DNA from: Punica granatum
Taxonomy: Eukaryota > Streptophyta > Magnoliopsida > Myrtales > Lythraceae
Length of the DNA: 64,000 bases
Assembly: GCF_007655135.1 (NCBI RefSeq)
Contig: NC_045130.1
Span: 682,001-746,000, forward strand
Reading direction: 5' to 3'
Part shown: positions 62,737 through 64,000 of the stretch, piece by piece
Numbering within the stretch: position 1 is the first letter of the stretch
Layout of the letters: every line of letters begins with the position of its first letter
Program-made: the position numbers and the translations under genes
Notes under the pieces: model-generated
The model's database searches: none
What the model was told of the DNA's origin: nothing
What the model saw: only the letters and a program-made list of their open reading frames with translations

Positions 62737-64000
62737 CGCTCAAACCTTCTCGATTTAGCTACCTCATCAGTTGGTTAATGGTCGGACTCGTGTGATGATT
62801 TCAATCGAAATTTGGTCTTTTTTGATAATTTGTAGGGGAAGGAGAGTACGTGGTCCACGAAGGAGATGTCGGAGAAGGGTTGTATTTCATCTGGGAAGGG
62901 GAGGTCAGTGCGCTTGTTCTAGTTTGGGGCAATGCATGAGTACATTAACTCATATAGGGTCTGAGGGCTCAAGTGTAATGCTATACAGGCGGAGGTCTCT
63001 GGACTTGTTGATTCCGAGGACCCTGATTTTCACTTGAGCAAGTATGATTACTTTGGTCATGGTAAGATCAAGTTTTTCCTGGTTCCTCCTAAAGGCGAGA
63101 TCATCTTTTGTTACGATGTCCACTTTGTTTTACTGTCATTGTATTAGATTATTCCATGGCTGAATCAATTGCCTACGAGTTCAATTTCGCGTGCTCAAGG
63201 TAGCTGAGGAATAAACTGAGAAACTTTGCTGTCTTGTGGAACATGGCTATGACTTATAATTAAAGAGTTCGCAAGTTGTAAAGGTGCCTGAGATCACTAA
63301 TGTGACAATTTGTTTGTTCTCATGTACGTTTTTTATCTGTCAGCTCTTGATTTTTATCCATCAAGTTATTTGTACTTGGTAAGAGGATGCAGTAAATGTT
63401 CTAGACAGGGTTGAATATAAATAATTAATTCAACTAAAATCCAGTTTCGGGGATGGAAAGGTATGCCAAATGTGTAATGTTGACTGCTTTCTACAGGTAC
63501 TGCCACGACTGTCCACATGGCCAATGTGATCGCCCTATCAAAGGTAGTTGCTCTCTTCTATTTGACTCCTTTTATACGTGAAGCATGGACAGAGCTGCTA
63601 TAAATTCAGAGATTTACCTCTAAATGGTGTTTGGCAGCTGACCTGTTTGGTGCTACCCCTTGAGCATTGTACTTTGCTTCAGACAAAATCAATTTGGAAT
63701 GCAGATGAACAAATTGAAAAACGGTCACTGGTGGAGCAGATTCTACACCTTGAGCCAATAGAGGTATTTAACATCTTGGAGATAACTTTTCACGTTTGTC
63801 AGGTGTCATGAAGCATCTGTGCATGTATTTCTTTTCCCCCTTTTTGTTTGGTCCACTGTGTCTCAGATTGTCAACAACTCACCTAGAACAGAATGAAACA
63901 TTCACTTTTTTGTATGTTAAACTGTTTGTTACTCCCACCTCCCTGCTTGCACTTTTATTATTGATGTTTAAGTTCTAGTCAAAATGCACCACATATCTGG
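62633..64000 (+). CDS. Acyl-CoA thioesterase II with cyclic-nucleotide-binding domain (5' part, cut by window)
   Basis: Five exons are visible: 62633-62732, 62836-62903, 62989-63061, 63497-63543, 63638-63763; phases continuous, giving 138 residues. Further exons lie past the window edge. The start MTVIEFLGGVPLLQKLPRSS and the segment GEGEYVVHEGDVGEGLYFIWEGEAEVSG match the N-terminal cyclic-nucleotide-binding domain of plant acyl-CoA thioesterase 2 proteins (ACH1/ACH2 type). TCLVLPLEHC and SLVEQILHLEPIE end that domain; the two hotdog thioesterase domains must follow outside. Family knowledge: these hydrolyse acyl-CoA to free fatty acid and CoA, often in peroxisomes; the N-terminal domain is a plant addition whose ligand is not established. 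The stretch after 63763 is intron. A leader with C-rich runs (62260-62285) and AAACCCTAAC (62442) precedes. Confidence 0.85.

Overview
This is nuclear DNA from a flowering plant, most likely a dicot and possibly a rosid. Evidence: genes split by many GT-AG introns, plant-only families (RopGEF/PRONE, BZR1-type beta-amylase, TRM/DUF4378), AT-rich spacers full of (TA)n repeats, and plant transposons. Codon and protein style do not fix the species.

Left part, 1 to about 24.3 kb, is a transposon-rich region with no intact host gene that I can see. Positions 1-6545 are a decayed endogenous pararetrovirus (Caulimoviridae type) whose parts lie in permuted order: reverse transcriptase, RNase H, polyprotein C-terminus, promoter and primer-binding site, movement protein, capsid region. 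A small DNA transposon splits its RT from its RNase H. At 11.3-20.3 kb a long-inverted-repeat Mutator-like element is interrupted by a very young, almost complete Ty1/copia retrotransposon. Its LTRs differ at only 2 positions that I found, and there is one in-frame stop in gag-pol. A second long-inverted-repeat element lies at 22.4-23.0 kb.

Right part, 24.7-64 kb, is gene-dense. In order it holds: a TRM32-like TON1-recruiting-motif protein (+), a small basic protein of unknown role (-) back to back with MED12 (+, 12 coding exons, 2260 aa), a RopGEF3-like Rop activator (-), two head-to-tail beta-amylase genes (+), a class-3 lipase of the mono/diacylglycerol lipase type (-), and the 5' part of an acyl-CoA thioesterase with an N-terminal cyclic-nucleotide-binding domain (+, running off the window).

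The beta-amylase pair is the most interesting locus. The first gene codes for a plastid-type enzyme (BAM2-like) with all three key acidic residues. The second (BAM8-like) has a BZR1-type DNA-binding domain and has lost two of the three. Their amylase exons match in number, phase and nearly in length, so they are tandem duplicates with different 5' exons. G-box cores (CACGTG), the centre of the element known to be bound by BZR1-BAM proteins, occur three times upstream of the second gene. They occur twice upstream of the first gene, there carried by a Mutator-like MITE. All exon boundaries below were read by eye from splice sites and reading-frame continuity; none has transcript support here.
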